Below, in pieces: positions 8,922 through 18,089 of a DNA stretch of 64,000 bases. The translations under genes and the position numbers were made by a program. This DNA comes from Gammaproteobacteria bacterium. GTDB taxonomy: Bacteria > Pseudomonadota > Gammaproteobacteria > Arenicellales > Arenicellaceae. The stretch is taken from the NCBI GenBank assembly GCA_013002025.1, contig JABDKW010000021.1:1-64000 (forward strand). The letters run 5' to 3'. How positions within the stretch are numbered: the first letter of the stretch is position 1; the number at the start of each line of letters is the position of its first letter. The notes under the pieces were generated by a model. It did not search any database. It saw nothing but the letters and a program-made list of their open reading frames with translations, and had not been told where the DNA came from.

Positions 8922-9914
8922 ATGATGCGACATATCACGTTTGACGAACCCGGCACCGCCGAAGTGCTGCAACTGGCGGAGCGCGAGGCGCCGGTAGCGG
9001 GCCCGGGCGAAGTATTGATTCAAGTTGCCGCGGCCGGCGTAAACCGCCCCGATATCATGCAACGTCTGGGCTTGTATCCGCCGCCGCCGGGGGCATCGGA
9101 TATTCTGGGTCTGGAGGTCGCGGGCACCGTGCTTAAAGTGGGCCAAGGCGTGACCCAGTGGGCGGTTGGCGATGACGTTTGCGCGCTGTGCAATGGCGGT
9201 GGCTATGCCGAATTGGTAAACGTGCCCGCCGATCAATGCCTGCCAGTGCCGGAAGGTTTAAGTATGGTCGAAGCCGCCGCCTTGCCGGAGACATTCTTTA
9301 CCGTGTGGTCAAATGTGTTTGATCGCGGGCGCTTGCGGGCCGGCGAAAATTTTCTGATCCATGGAGGCACCTCGGGCATCGGCGTTGCGGCAATCCAGAT
9401 GGCCAGAGTCATGGGCGCGACCGTATTCGCCACCGCCGGCTCAGATGAAAAATGCACTGCCTGCCTTAAGCTGGGTGCGGACCACGCCATCAACTATAAA
9501 ACCGAGGATTTTGTTGAGCGCTGTATGAAACTAAGTGGTGGCAAAGGGATTGATGTGATCCTCGATATGGTCGGCGGTGATTATATCCAGCGCAATTATC
9601 AGGTTGCCGCCCTGGATGCGCGCATTGTCAATATTGCCTTTCAGCAGGGCTTTCAGACCGAGGTTAATTTTATGCCCATTATGCTCAAGCGTCTGACCCA
9701 TACTGGCTCCACACTGCGGCCACAGTCCGGCGAGGCAAAAGCCGCTATTGCCAATGCCTTGCGCGAGACTATCTGGCCGAAAATTGCCTGCGGTGACATC
9801 AAGCCAGTTATCGAAAAAGTGTTCCGCTTAAGCCAGGCACCCGAGGCCCATGCCTTGATGGAGAGTTCACGCCATATCGGCAAAATCATGCTCGAAGTGG
9901 GGTCGAAAGGCTAG
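8922..9914 (+). CDS. NAD(P)H quinone oxidoreductase, zinc-independent MDR family (PIG3-like)
   Basis: 330 residues. The N-terminal GroES-like domain includes AAGVNRPDIMQRLGLYPPP, typical of PIG3/QorA-type reductases, and has no structural-zinc cysteine cluster. The cofactor fold follows with HGGTSGIGVAAIQMARVMG. These enzymes reduce quinones or enones with NADPH. A GGAG site at 8910-8913 precedes ATG 8922; a second ATG follows at 8925. It is probably co-transcribed with the FAD hydroxylase, and a hydroxylase plus quinone reductase is a sensible pair. Its stop codon overlaps the stop of the convergent MarR gene within CTAG at 9911-9914. Confidence 0.85.
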   Translation: MMRHITFDEPGTAEVLQLAEREAPVAGPGEVLIQVAAAGVNRPDIMQRLGLYPPPPGASDILGLEVAGTVLKVGQGVTQWAVGDDVCALCNGGGYAELVNVPADQCLPVPEGLSMVEAAALPETFFTVWSNVFDRGRLRAGENFLIHGGTSGIGVAAIQMARVMGATVFATAGSDEKCTACLKLGADHAINYKTEDFVERCMKLSGGKGIDVILDMVGGDYIQRNYQVAALDARIVNIAFQQGFQTEVNFMPIMLKRLTHTGSTLRPQSGEAKAAIANALRETIWPKIACGDIKPVIEKVFRLSQAPEAHALMESSRHIGKIMLEVGSKG

Positions 9915-10375
9915 GCTTTTAGTTCAATCTCATCGGCGTGTTGATACAGCCGGTCAATCAGGCGATCAAACTGCTCGCGTTCGCGTGCATTAAAGCAGGT
10001 AAGCAGTTGCTTCTGATAATTTTCGGACAGCGGCACGATCTGTGAATACACATCCAGCCCGGTCCTCGAGAGCCGCAGGTTTTGCCGGCGCCGGTCCTGC
10101 GCATCGACTTCGCGCACCACCAAATGGCGGCTGAGCAGCTTCTGCAGGGCGCGACTGATCAGGGATTTTTCAATCTGGGTTTTATTACTCACCTCATCGG
10201 CCGACACCCCGGGGTACTCACCCAGCACCGCCATAATCCGCCATTCAGTGACCGACAGGCCAAACTTGTCTTTGTACTTTTCGGCAATGGTACGGCTAAC
10301 CCGGTTAGAGAGAATCGACAGGCGATAGGGCAAATAGCGCTCCAGGGTAAGAATGGGATGCGGTTTTGGGTTCAT
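9911..10375 (-). CDS. MarR-family transcriptional regulator
   Basis: 154 residues. ATG 10375 is preferred because a GGAG lies six bases before it; an ATG at 10420 would add 15 residues. The winged helix-turn-helix is seen in LSVTEWRIMAVLGEYPGVSADEV, then QIEKSLISRALQKLLSRHL and the wing REVDAQDRRRQNLRLS. It is divergent from the hpd operon, and twin palindromes in the intergenic region are its likely operators. It is probably a ligand-released repressor of tyrosine catabolism, with homogentisate or 4-hydroxyphenylpyruvate as plausible ligands. The role is inferred from position. Confidence 0.88.
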   Translation of the reverse strand: MNPKPHPILTLERYLPYRLSILSNRVSRTIAEKYKDKFGLSVTEWRIMAVLGEYPGVSADEVSNKTQIEKSLISRALQKLLSRHLVVREVDAQDRRRQNLRLSRTGLDVYSQIVPLSENYQKQLLTCFNAREREQFDRLIDRLYQHADEIELKA

Positions 10376-10422
10376 AAAAGGCTCCGTCAAAGCGGCTGAG
10401 TCTGGCAATTTGGATTGCATTA

Positions 10423-10459
10423 AGTTGCAATAACAACTAATATAGTTGCTATTGCAACT
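10423..10459. promoter_or_regulatory. Twin MarR-type operators between marR-like and hpd genes
   Basis: Two 16-base inverted repeats lie 21 bases centre to centre, two helical turns. 10444-10459 reads AGTTGCTATTGCAACT, a perfect AGTTGC-N4-GCAACT palindrome. 10423-10438 reads AGTTGCAATAACAACT with one mismatch. They sit 48 bases or more upstream of the regulator's ATG and about 100 bases upstream of hpd, where one repressor could control both directions. Confidence 0.7.
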
Positions 10460-10560
10460 AATTTACCATGTTTTCGCATTGTTTTGCCAGCCGCGCGTGT
10501 TACCGCCCACGGAGTTAATGGGGCCGGTAGCGTCGCGGTCGAGGCGTGCGGGAGGATTTT

Positions 10561-11640
10561 ATGTCTGATTTATTTGAAAACCCGATGGGCCTTTGCGGCT
10601 TTGAATTTATTGAGTTTGCCGCGCCGGAACGGGATGTCTTAGAACCGATTTTTGAAATGATCGGCTTTACCCGTGTCGCCAAACACCGCTCTAAAGATGT
10701 GCACCTGTTTCGTCAGGGCGACATAAACTTGTTGATCAACTATGAGAAGTTCAGCAACGCCTACTACTTTGCGCAGGAGCACGGTCCCAGCGCCTGCGGT
10801 ATGGCGTTTCGCGTTAAAGATTCACATCTGGCCTACAATCGCGCGCTGGAATTGGGTGCACAACCCATCGAAATTCCGGTCGGCCCCATGGAGCTGCGGC
10901 TGCCCGCGATTAAGGGCATCGGTGGTGCACCGCTGTACCTGATTGACCGCTTTGAAGACGGCAATTCAATCTACGACATTGATTTTGAGTTTATTGAAGG
11001 CGTGGAGCGCCACCCCGAAGGTTGCGGTTTCAAGGTGATCGATCACTTAACGCACAATGTATATCGCGGCCGCATGGATTATTGGGCGGACTTCTACGAA
11101 AGTTTATTTAACTTCCGCGAGATTCGCTATTTCGATATTAAGGGCGAGTACACCGGTTTGTTATCCAAAGCATTAACGGCGCCGGACGGCCTGATCCGAA
11201 TACCGCTGAACGAAGAAGCCTCTAAGGAAACCGGGCAAATCGAAGAGTTTCTAATGCAGTACAACGGCGAGGGCATTCAGCACATCGCGTTTTCCTGCGA
11301 CAACCTGCTGGAGTGTTGGGACAAATTAAAAGCGCGCGGCACGCCATTTATGTCAGCGCCGCCAGAAACCTATTACCAGATGCTCGATGAGCGACTACCA
11401 GGCCACGGTGAGCCGATTGATGAATTAAAATCACGCGGCATTCTGCTAGACGGCACTACCGAAGACGATGACCCGCGATTACTGCTGCAGATTTTTTCAG
11501 ACACGGTAATCGGGCCGGTATTTTTTGAATTTATCCAGCGCAAAAAAGACGATGGCTTTGGCGAAGGCAATTTCAAAGCCTTGTTTGAGTCCATCGAGCG
11601 CGACCAGATTAATCGTGGCGTGATTGGCGACAACGCGTAA
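10561..11640 (+). CDS. hpd: 4-Hydroxyphenylpyruvate dioxygenase
   Basis: 359 residues, full length. It converts 4-hydroxyphenylpyruvate to homogentisate with Fe(II) and O2. [17 protein letters not shown] is the classic bacterial start. The iron ligands are visible: His in IDHLTHNV, His in GIQHIAFS and Glu in FFEFIQRK, with the C-terminal gate [23 protein letters not shown] at 10551-10555 fixes ATG 10561. It is the first gene of the tyrosine operon and is followed after 27 bases by fahA. Confidence 0.96.
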   Translation: MSDLFENPMGLCGFEFIEFAAPERDVLEPIFEMIGFTRVAKHRSKDVHLFRQGDINLLINYEKFSNAYYFAQEHGPSACGMAFRVKDSHLAYNRALELGAQPIEIPVGPMELRLPAIKGIGGAPLYLIDRFEDGNSIYDIDFEFIEGVERHPEGCGFKVIDHLTHNVYRGRMDYWADFYESLFNFREIRYFDIKGEYTGLLSKALTAPDGLIRIPLNEEASKETGQIEEFLMQYNGEGIQHIAFSCDNLLECWDKLKARGTPFMSAPPETYYQMLDERLPGHGEPIDELKSRGILLDGTTEDDDPRLLLQIFSDTVIGPVFFEFIQRKKDDGFGEGNFKALFESIERDQINRGVIGDNA

Positions 11641-11667
11641 CGCACCCACGACTAACAGGAGACAAAA

Positions 11668-12972
11668 ATGCAATTAAATGAAACTCATGATGCCGGGCTA
11701 CGGTCCTGGGTCGCGTCAGCGAATTCCTCGGTCAGCGATTTCCCGATTCAAAATTTACCCTTCGGAATTTTCCGTAAAGGTGATTCAAATGAATCATTTC
11801 GAGCCGGTGTTGCGATTGGAGACCAGATATTGGATCTCGCGGCGGCGCATAAAGCCGGCGTATTTGGCGCGGAGTTAGACGCGGCGCTGGCGTCCCTGGC
11901 CAGCGATGAGCTGAATGGTTTTATGGCCATGGGCGCGGATGTTTGGTCGGCCCTGCGCCTGCAATTGTCGCGCTTGCTGCGCAGCGGCGCGCAGGCCGAG
12001 CAGCAACTCAATGATTGCCTGTTGCCGCAGTCTGACGCACAAATGAAATTGCCGGCACGCATCGGCGATTACACCGATTTTTATACTTCGATTCACCATG
12101 CCACCAATGTCGGCAAATTATTTCGCCCGGATAACCCCCTGTTGCCCAATTATCAATGGGTACCCATTGGCTACCATGGCCGCAGTTCCTCGATTGATAT
12201 ATCCGGCCAGACGTTTCCGCGCCCCTATGGCCAGTTGAAAGCGCCCGATGCAGACGCGCCCGTGCTGGCGCCCTGCAAACGCCTCGATTACGAGCTAGAA
12301 GTAGGCATCTATATTGGCGAGGGCAACGCGCCCGGTACCCGCATCTCTATGCAGAACGCCGAACAACATGTGTTTGGCCTGTGTCTGTTTAACGATTGGT
12401 CAGCGCGCGATATTCAGGCCTGGGAATACCAGCCCCTGGGTCCGTTTTTGTCCAAGAGCTTTGCCTCCACGGTGTCGCCCTGGATTGTTACCCTTGAGGC
12501 ACTGGCACCCTATCGGCTGCCGTGGTCGCGACCGGATTCCGATCCGCAACCGCTGCCGTATCTGGATTCGGCGGAACTACGCGAGTCTGGCGCGGTAGAC
12601 ATGCAGCTCGAAGTGCTGATCCAAACGCCATCTATGCAATCGCCGGAGCGCCTGGCGCAGAGCAACTTCAGCCACTCCTACTGGTCAATATCGCAAATGG
12701 TGGCGCACCACAGCGTTAATGGCTGCAATCTTAAACCGGGCGATCTATTTGGTAGTGGCACCCTGTCAGGGCCTGATGCGGATAGCGTTGGCGCACTGCT
12801 GGAAGCCACTGAAGGTGGCAAAAACCCGATAACCCTGAGCAATGGCGAGCAGCGCACCTTTGTGGAAGACGGCGACACCATTATTCTGCGCGGCTGGTGC
12901 GGCGGCGATGATCGGCCACGCATTGGCTTCGGTGAAGCGTCCGCCACCGTATTACCGGCTGAGCAAGCCTAG
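11668..12972 (+). CDS. fahA: Fumarylacetoacetase
   Basis: 434 residues, normal for the long (eukaryote-like) FAH form. It hydrolyses fumarylacetoacetate to fumarate and acetoacetate, the last step of tyrosine breakdown. DYTDFYTSIHHATNVG holds the metal Asp and catalytic His; LDYELEVGIYIGEG and FNDWSARDIQAWEYQPLG hold the other metal ligands, and KSFASTVSPWIV completes the site. AGGAGA lies just before ATG 11668. The VOC gene follows after 10 bases. Retention of this enzyme implies that the organism makes fumarylacetoacetate, and so must have a ring-cleavage dioxygenase. Confidence 0.95.
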   Translation: MQLNETHDAGLRSWVASANSSVSDFPIQNLPFGIFRKGDSNESFRAGVAIGDQILDLAAAHKAGVFGAELDAALASLASDELNGFMAMGADVWSALRLQLSRLLRSGAQAEQQLNDCLLPQSDAQMKLPARIGDYTDFYTSIHHATNVGKLFRPDNPLLPNYQWVPIGYHGRSSSIDISGQTFPRPYGQLKAPDADAPVLAPCKRLDYELEVGIYIGEGNAPGTRISMQNAEQHVFGLCLFNDWSARDIQAWEYQPLGPFLSKSFASTVSPWIVTLEALAPYRLPWSRPDSDPQPLPYLDSAELRESGAVDMQLEVLIQTPSMQSPERLAQSNFSHSYWSISQMVAHHSVNGCNLKPGDLFGSGTLSGPDADSVGALLEATEGGKNPITLSNGEQRTFVEDGDTIILRGWCGGDDRPRIGFGEASATVLPAEQA

Positions 12973-12982
12973 GAGGTCTGTT

Positions 12983-13528
12983 GTGCAAATTGAACGAATA
13001 CATCACGTAGCCTATCGCTGCCACGATGCCAAAGAAACGGTGGAGTGGTATGTAAAAAACCTGAAGATGGATTTCGTATTGGCCATCGCCGAAGACCAGG
13101 TGCCCTCAACCAAGGAGCCCGACCCCTATATGCATGTGTTTCTGGATGCCGGGCAGGGCAATGTATTGGCGTTTTTTGAGCTGCCTACGCGGCCCAAAAT
13201 GGGGCGCGACCCCAACACCCCGGAGTGGGTGCAGCACATCGCTTTTAAGGTCGCTGATATGAAAACCTTGTTGGCCTACAAAGCACACCTGGAGGACAAC
13301 GGCGTCGAAGTGTTGGGCGTTACCGATCACTCAGTTTTCCATTCCATTTACTTTTTCGACCCCAACGGCCATCGCCTGGAACTCGCCGCGCCGGATGCTG
13401 CGGAGCATGAAAAATTACAGCGTCTGGATGAAGTAAAATGGGCTATGCTCGAAGAGTGGTCGAAAACCAAGCGTGCACCCAAGCACGCTGAATGGCTACA
13501 TTCGCAAGAATTTAATGCTTTGGATTAA
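12983..13528 (+). CDS. VOC-superfamily metalloprotein in the homogentisate operon
   Basis: 181 residues from GTG 12983; AGGAGG at 12971-12976 gives a 6-base spacing. It is a single vicinal-oxygen-chelate unit with candidate metal ligands His8 (RIHHVAY), His85 (EWVQHIAF) and Glu133 (HRLELAAP). This 2-His-1-carboxylate set is seen in type I extradiol dioxygenases and related lyases and isomerases. A C-terminal helical extension (about 139-181) is unusual. It lies between fahA and maiA, where a homogentisate dioxygenase might be expected. Whether it cleaves the ring, acts on a side product, or does something else is not known. Confidence 0.8.
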   Translation: MQIERIHHVAYRCHDAKETVEWYVKNLKMDFVLAIAEDQVPSTKEPDPYMHVFLDAGQGNVLAFFELPTRPKMGRDPNTPEWVQHIAFKVADMKTLLAYKAHLEDNGVEVLGVTDHSVFHSIYFFDPNGHRLELAAPDAAEHEKLQRLDEVKWAMLEEWSKTKRAPKHAEWLHSQEFNALD

Positions 13529-14175
13529 TGCTTAAACTGACGACTTATTTTCGCAGCACCGCGGCCTATCGCGTACGCATCGCACTGAACCTTAAAGGTC
13601 TCGAACATGAGTTAGTGCCAGTGCACTTACTCAAAGGCGGCGGCGAACATAAAACCGAGCAGTTCCTAACACAAAACCCCGATGGCCTGATTCCCACGCT
13701 CAGCACCGAAGACGGTGTGTTGGCGCAGTCCATGGCCATACTGGAGTATCTGGAAGAAACCGCGCCAACCCCTGCGCTATTACCGGAGTCGGCCATAGAT
13801 CGCGCCTATGTGCGTGGCATCGCGCAAACCATTGTCAGTGATATGCACCCGCTGAATAATTTGCGCGTGTTGCAATATCTGGTCAATGAATTAGAGGCCA
13901 GTGAAGAGCAAAAACTGAGTTGGTATAAACATTGGGTGGCGACTGGATTCAAGGGTATCGAAGCCCGGTTGGCCAGCGATGGTCGACCCGGAGTATGTTG
14001 TTATGGCGATGACCCCACGCTGGCAGACGTCTGCCTGATACCGCAGGTTTATAATGCGCAGCGATTCAATTGCCCACTGGATGCCTACCCCAACATTCGG
14101 CGCATCAACGAACACTGCCTGAGTTTGCCGGCCTTTGCCGAGGCGGTGCCTGCTCTGCAACCCGATGCCGAATAA
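13528..14175 (+). CDS. maiA: Maleylacetoacetate isomerase (zeta-class GST)
   Basis: 215 residues, normal length. It isomerises maleylacetoacetate to fumarylacetoacetate using glutathione. The zeta-class N-terminal block is present as [18 protein letters not shown], a variant of the usual SSCSWRVRIAL; then NPDGLIPTL and [11 protein letters not shown] form the glutathione site. [15 protein letters not shown] is the conserved C-terminal block. Start and previous stop share a base (TAATG at 13526-13530), showing translational coupling to the VOC gene. Confidence 0.93.
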   Translation: MLKLTTYFRSTAAYRVRIALNLKGLEHELVPVHLLKGGGEHKTEQFLTQNPDGLIPTLSTEDGVLAQSMAILEYLEETAPTPALLPESAIDRAYVRGIAQTIVSDMHPLNNLRVLQYLVNELEASEEQKLSWYKHWVATGFKGIEARLASDGRPGVCCYGDDPTLADVCLIPQVYNAQRFNCPLDAYPNIRRINEHCLSLPAFAEAVPALQPDAE

Positions 14176-16084
14176 CCCGCTCTGGCAACCGTCGGCCGCT
14201 CAGATTGAAGCCGCTGCGATTACGCGGTTTGCTGATAAGGTCGGGCTGGCGGGAGCTGGCTATCAGAGTCTATGGCAATGGAGTATTGATCAACGCGCGG
14301 ATTTCTGGAGCGCGATATGGGATTTCTGTTCTGTCGTAGGTGACCAGGGCGACGCTATTCTGCACGACGGCGAATCGATGCTGGAGGCGCAATGGTTCCC
14401 GGATGCCAAACTAAACTTCGCTGAAAATTGCCTGCGCGCCAGTGGGGAGTCTGACGCTTTGGTGTTTTGGGGTGAAGACCAGGTCAAGCGCTCTATCAGC
14501 CATGCTGAACTGACCGATCAGGTTTCGCGCTGCCAGCAATTATTCTCCAAGGCTGGCCTCGTTGCCGGTGATCGTGTGGCGGCGTATCTGCCAAATTGCC
14601 CTGAGGCCATTGTCGCCATGCTGGCGGCCACGTCGTTGGGCGCAGTGTGGTGCTCGGCCTCGCCGGATTTCGGGGTCGATGGGGTGCTGGATCGTTTTGG
14701 CCAGATAGAGCCGAAACTTTTTATTGCTTGCGACGGGTATTTCTACGCCGGTAAATGGCTGGACTGCCGCGGCAAAAATGCGCAGGTGTTGCAGCAATTG
14801 CCGACCGTTAGCAAAGACCTTGAAGTAAGTTATCGCGAGGGTTGGGCCAATCTGCTCGATGAGTATCAGCCGCAGGCCGTCGACTTCGTGCGGCTGCCGT
14901 TCGATCACCCCCTGTATATTTTGTTCTCTTCGGGTACCACCGGCAAACCGAAATGCATTGTGCACGGCGCCGGTGGCACATTATTGCAGCACCTGAAAGA
15001 GCATCGGTTGCACAGTGATATCGGTGCGGGTGACCGTTTGTTCTACTTCACCACCTGCGGTTGGATGATGTGGAACTGGCTGGTCACCGGGCTCGCCAGC
15101 GAAGCCACCCTGCTGCTCTATGATGGTAACCCCATGGTTAGCGAGGGCAGGGTCTTGTTCGATCTGGCCGAGCAACAATCGGTCACCCATTTCGGCACCT
15201 CCGCCAAATTCATCGAGGCCTGCCATAAAGCCGGCCTGGAGCCCGGCAGCAGTCATGATCTGGCGGCCTTGCGTGCAATATTTTCCACCGGCAGCCCGTT
15301 GGCGCCGGCCAGTTTTCGCTATGTGTACGATGCCATCAAAGCGGATGTGCACCTGGCGTCCATTTCAGGCGGGACCGATATCATCTCCTGCTTTGCGCTG
15401 GGCAACCCAACCCTGCCTGTGTGGATCGGTGAACTGCAGTGTCTGGGGCTGGGCATGGCGGTTGATGCCTTTGACGACAATGGGCAAAGCGTGGCCTCCG
15501 GTAAGGGTGATTTGGTGTGCACCCGTGCCTTCCCATCGATGCCGGTGGGTTTTTGGAACGACCCGCACAAAGAACGCTACCGCGCCGCCTATTTTGAACG
15601 CTTCACTAACCCGCCAGTCTGGTGCCATGGCGATTTTGTTGAACTGACCCAACACGGCGAGGAGCAACGCGGGATGATTATTCATGGCCGCTCCGACGCC
15701 ATACTCAACCCGGGTGGCGTGCGCATCGGTACCGCCGAAATTTATCGTCAGGTAGAAAAAGTACCCGAGGTAATGGAGTCCATCGTTATCGGCCAGCAAT
15801 GGGACAACGACGTGCGTGTGGTGCTGTTCGTGAAATTGCAATTGGGCGCTGCATTGAACGATGAGCTAGAGGATAAAATCAGAAAACTGATCCGCGCCAA
15901 AGCTACGCCCCGACACGTGCCCGCGGTGATCGCCGAGGTGCCCGATATCCCTCGCACCAAAAGCGGCAAAATAGTCGAACTCGCCGTGCGCGACGTAGTA
16001 CACGGCCGCGAAGTCAAAAACGTCACCAGCCTAGCCAACCCGGAGGCCCTGGAATTTTTCCGTAATCGCCGGGAACTAAGCTAG
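14165..16084 (+). CDS. aacS: Acetoacetyl-CoA synthetase
   Basis: 639 residues from ATG 14165, which overlaps the end of maiA by 11 bases; the frame is open to 14135 but that start lacks homology. It activates acetoacetate with ATP and CoA. The adenylation signature is [11 protein letters not shown], followed by the family blocks [13 protein letters not shown] and [16 protein letters not shown]. The C-terminal catalytic lysine lies in [15 protein letters not shown]. Position explains the role: acetoacetate from fumarylacetoacetase is passed directly to CoA metabolism. The REP-rich repeat region begins shortly after its stop. Confidence 0.95.
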   Translation: MPNNPLWQPSAAQIEAAAITRFADKVGLAGAGYQSLWQWSIDQRADFWSAIWDFCSVVGDQGDAILHDGESMLEAQWFPDAKLNFAENCLRASGESDALVFWGEDQVKRSISHAELTDQVSRCQQLFSKAGLVAGDRVAAYLPNCPEAIVAMLAATSLGAVWCSASPDFGVDGVLDRFGQIEPKLFIACDGYFYAGKWLDCRGKNAQVLQQLPTVSKDLEVSYREGWANLLDEYQPQAVDFVRLPFDHPLYILFSSGTTGKPKCIVHGAGGTLLQHLKEHRLHSDIGAGDRLFYFTTCGWMMWNWLVTGLASEATLLLYDGNPMVSEGRVLFDLAEQQSVTHFGTSAKFIEACHKAGLEPGSSHDLAALRAIFSTGSPLAPASFRYVYDAIKADVHLASISGGTDIISCFALGNPTLPVWIGELQCLGLGMAVDAFDDNGQSVASGKGDLVCTRAFPSMPVGFWNDPHKERYRAAYFERFTNPPVWCHGDFVELTQHGEEQRGMIIHGRSDAILNPGGVRIGTAEIYRQVEKVPEVMESIVIGQQWDNDVRVVLFVKLQLGAALNDELEDKIRKLIRAKATPRHVPAVIAEVPDIPRTKSGKIVELAVRDVVHGREVKNVTSLANPEALEFFRNRRELS

Positions 16085-16122
16085 CCATTAGGGCTGTTGA
16101 TTAGTCAACCTTTTCGCCTTTC

Positions 16123-16191
16123 AACGTCATCGCATGCCACTGGCTAATGTCATCGCGAGCTACTGGCCAACGTCATTGCGAGCCACAGGCG
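16123..16191. repeat. Three tandem 23-base REP-like units (left side of composite repeat)
   Basis: Units at 16123-16145, 16146-16168 and 16169-16191 each begin AAYGTCATYGC and end near TGGC or AGGC. The third continues into GAAGCAATCT, the typical end of this REP family. They lie directly after the acetoacetyl-CoA synthetase gene. Confidence 0.75.
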
Positions 16192-16207
16192 AAGCAATCT
16201 CCTTTTG

Positions 16208-16486
16208 TTTGTTCATTCTTTTGCTTGTGCGACGGCCGCAAATCTACCAACTCGGCTAAGGTCATAGATCACCCGTTCGGCGAAGGTCCGGGGCCCCACT
16301 TGGAGGCCTGCCGGCAGAGTGCGAATTTCTCAGGGAGATTTCGCGAGGACTGTCTGAGTGCTGCTTGCAGCACGAGTTCCGCAGCGCCCTGATAAATTCG
16401 TCTCTCTGACGGTTACCCGAAGGGCAGGCCAATTGGGGTGTGTTTTCTTGGTTCCGTTCTTTTGCACAAGCAAAAGAATGAACAAA
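16208..16486. repeat. Long inverted repeat enclosing a non-coding core
   Basis: A 23-base arm at 16208-16230 (TTTGTTCATTCTTTTGC and onward) is perfectly complementary to 16464-16486, with partial complementarity just outside. The right arm is also half of a local hairpin at 16451-16483 (GTTCCGTTCTTTTGC / GCAAAAGAATGAAC). The 233-base core has no credible gene. Tandem REP-like units flank the structure in opposite orientation, so the block looks like a mobile or dispersed non-coding element. Confidence 0.7.
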
Positions 16487-16526
16487 TAAGAGGTTGCTCA
16501 AAACCACCAGATTGCCACGTCACTAC

Positions 16527-16630
16527 GTTCCTCGCAATGACGATAGGGGGGGGGTCTGTTCCTCGCAATGACAATAGGGTGGCTCTGTTCCTCGCTATGG
16601 CGAGGTAGGCATCACGGGACCCCGCAATGA
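16527..16630. repeat. Three degenerate REP-like units (right side of composite repeat)
   Basis: Units start at 16527, 16558 and 16587 with GTTCCTCGCWATGRC and run about 29-31 bases; a fragment CCCGCAATGAC follows at 16620-16630. They are inverted relative to the left-hand units. A run of nine G lies at 16546-16554. The block separates two convergent genes. Confidence 0.7.
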
Positions 16631-16640
16631 CTCGCCCCGT

Positions 16641-17450
16641 TTATCCCCCAACGTCAACAATCTGCGCCAGAATAGAAATCGCTATCTCATGCGGTGTTTT
16701 TGAGCCGATATCCAGGCCGGCGGGGCTGTGTATTTTTTCCAGTAATGCGTCATCCATGCCACTTTCCAGCAGCGCCATGCGGCGGGTCTGGTGGGCGCGG
16801 TGGCTGCCCAGCGCGCCGATGTAAAAACAGTTGCTGTGGCAGGCCTGAGCCAGAAAATCGAGTTCTTTATCATGGTCGTGGAATAAACAAACCGCAGCCG
16901 TCCACGGGTCGAAGGCAATGGCGGGTTGATTGATGGCAACTTCTTCGACCTGATACCCGGCCGCGCGGGCGATCGGCAAAAAAGCCGCATGAATACTGCC
17001 CTGGCCGATTACGACAATACGGCGGCGAGGCAGGTACTGGCGCCTAAAGGGCGGCTCGCTGTTAATCTCGAGCTCGGCGGGCTGGCGTTGTTCGATGGCG
17101 CCCTCAATCTGCTGGCACTGGGTTGCATCGGGTGCCACATCAAAGTAGATATCCAGGCCTGACCCGCAGGGCAATTGAATATCAATATAGGGCGAGCCCT
17201 TGCCATAGCGTTGGCTGCGGTTTTGCTGCGCTTGCAGGGCGGCCAAGGCTTCGTCTATCAGAGCAGCTTCAATACAGCCGCCGGTGATCATCCCGTAGCT
17301 GCTGCCGTCTTCGCGCACCAACATCTGGCTGCCTATGGGGTAGGGTGATGAGCCATCGATATGAGTCAGCGTTAACAGCGCGGTGCGATGACCCGCAGTT
17401 GACCATTTATTTAGCTGCGGGATAACAAATTCGACGTATTGATGATCCAT
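16641..17450 (-). CDS. XdhC/CoxI-family protein
   Basis: 269 residues with the two-domain XdhC layout. The N-terminal domain has SSPYPIGSQMLVREDG, GMITGGCIEAALIDEAL and LPCGSGLDIYF, with the family cysteines in GGCIE and PCGSG. The C-terminal domain is Rossmann-like (RRRIVVIGQGSIHAAF and YIGALGSHRAHQTRR). The family sulfurates or inserts molybdenum cofactor for xanthine dehydrogenase or CO-dehydrogenase-type enzymes, but no molybdoenzyme gene is in this window. It follows ubiC by three bases and is probably co-transcribed with it. The client enzyme is unknown. Confidence 0.88.
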   Translation of the reverse strand: MDHQYVEFVIPQLNKWSTAGHRTALLTLTHIDGSSPYPIGSQMLVREDGSSYGMITGGCIEAALIDEALAALQAQQNRSQRYGKGSPYIDIQLPCGSGLDIYFDVAPDATQCQQIEGAIEQRQPAELEINSEPPFRRQYLPRRRIVVIGQGSIHAAFLPIARAAGYQVEEVAINQPAIAFDPWTAAVCLFHDHDKELDFLAQACHSNCFYIGALGSHRAHQTRRMALLESGMDDALLEKIHSPAGLDIGSKTPHEIAISILAQIVDVGG

Positions 17451-17453
17451 GGG

Positions 17454-18011
17454 TCAGGTTTTGAGCAGGTCATCATGCAGGAAAAATTCCCGCACCAGAA
17501 TTTCACTGCCGCGGAACTGATAGGGCGTGGCTCGTGCATAGATGCCCGAGCCGTCGGCATCGCATAGCTTTATGTCGCGCTTGGCGTTTTTGATTTGACC
17601 TTCTTTGAACAGATAATGCCCCAGTGGTTTGGTACCCATGGTATTGAAAACGGTTTTCTCGCGCTGATACAAAGTGAGCGGGATTACCGTGCGTGCAAAC
17701 ACCACCGGCACCTCGTTGCACAGCAATTCAACATCCCTGACCCGCACCATTTTGGCGCTATCAAGCCCTAGTTTAAAGGCTTCATAACGGGTTGCCGTTT
17801 TCCAGCCTTCAGCTAATACCCGCACACGAAAAGAACCCTTGCTGAAAGCCATCAGGCGGGTAGTCAATGAGCCTTCGCTAAATAACCACTCACGCCAACC
17901 CGAGGGAACTTTCGCCAATGCGTCATCATCCATGCGTTGCCAGCCATTTAGAAACGGCGCATGGCAGGTCACTGGCGCAAATAATTTTTGGTAAGCGGTC
18001 GAGTTTGGCAT
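17454..18011 (-). CDS. ubiC: Chorismate-pyruvate lyase
   Basis: 185 residues, normal for UbiC. It splits chorismate into 4-hydroxybenzoate and pyruvate, the first step of ubiquinone synthesis. Conserved blocks are WLFSEGSLTTRLMA, VFARTVIPLTLY, PLGHYLF and REFFLHDDLL. Their Arg in TTRL, Gly in LGHYLF and the Glu near the C-terminus are the known active-site positions. ubiA is not adjacent, unlike in Escherichia coli. The downstream partner is the XdhC-like gene. Confidence 0.9.
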   Translation of the reverse strand: MPNSTAYQKLFAPVTCHAPFLNGWQRMDDDALAKVPSGWREWLFSEGSLTTRLMAFSKGSFRVRVLAEGWKTATRYEAFKLGLDSAKMVRVRDVELLCNEVPVVFARTVIPLTLYQREKTVFNTMGTKPLGHYLFKEGQIKNAKRDIKLCDADGSGIYARATPYQFRGSEILVREFFLHDDLLKT

Positions 18012-18089
18012 ATGGGGCGATCGGTTTAGTGGATCGGGCTAAATTATGCGATAGTTAAACCAGCCCGCAATCCTAACAACTATATCACT

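Noticed and set aside
16262-16507. 81-residue minus-strand open frame inside the repeat core
   Set aside because: It spans the inverted arm and hairpin, lacks protein-like composition, and is best explained as a chance frame in a repeated element.
16546-16554. Run of nine G as a phase-variable switch
   Set aside because: It lies between two convergent genes, downstream of both, so slippage would not alter a promoter or a reading frame.
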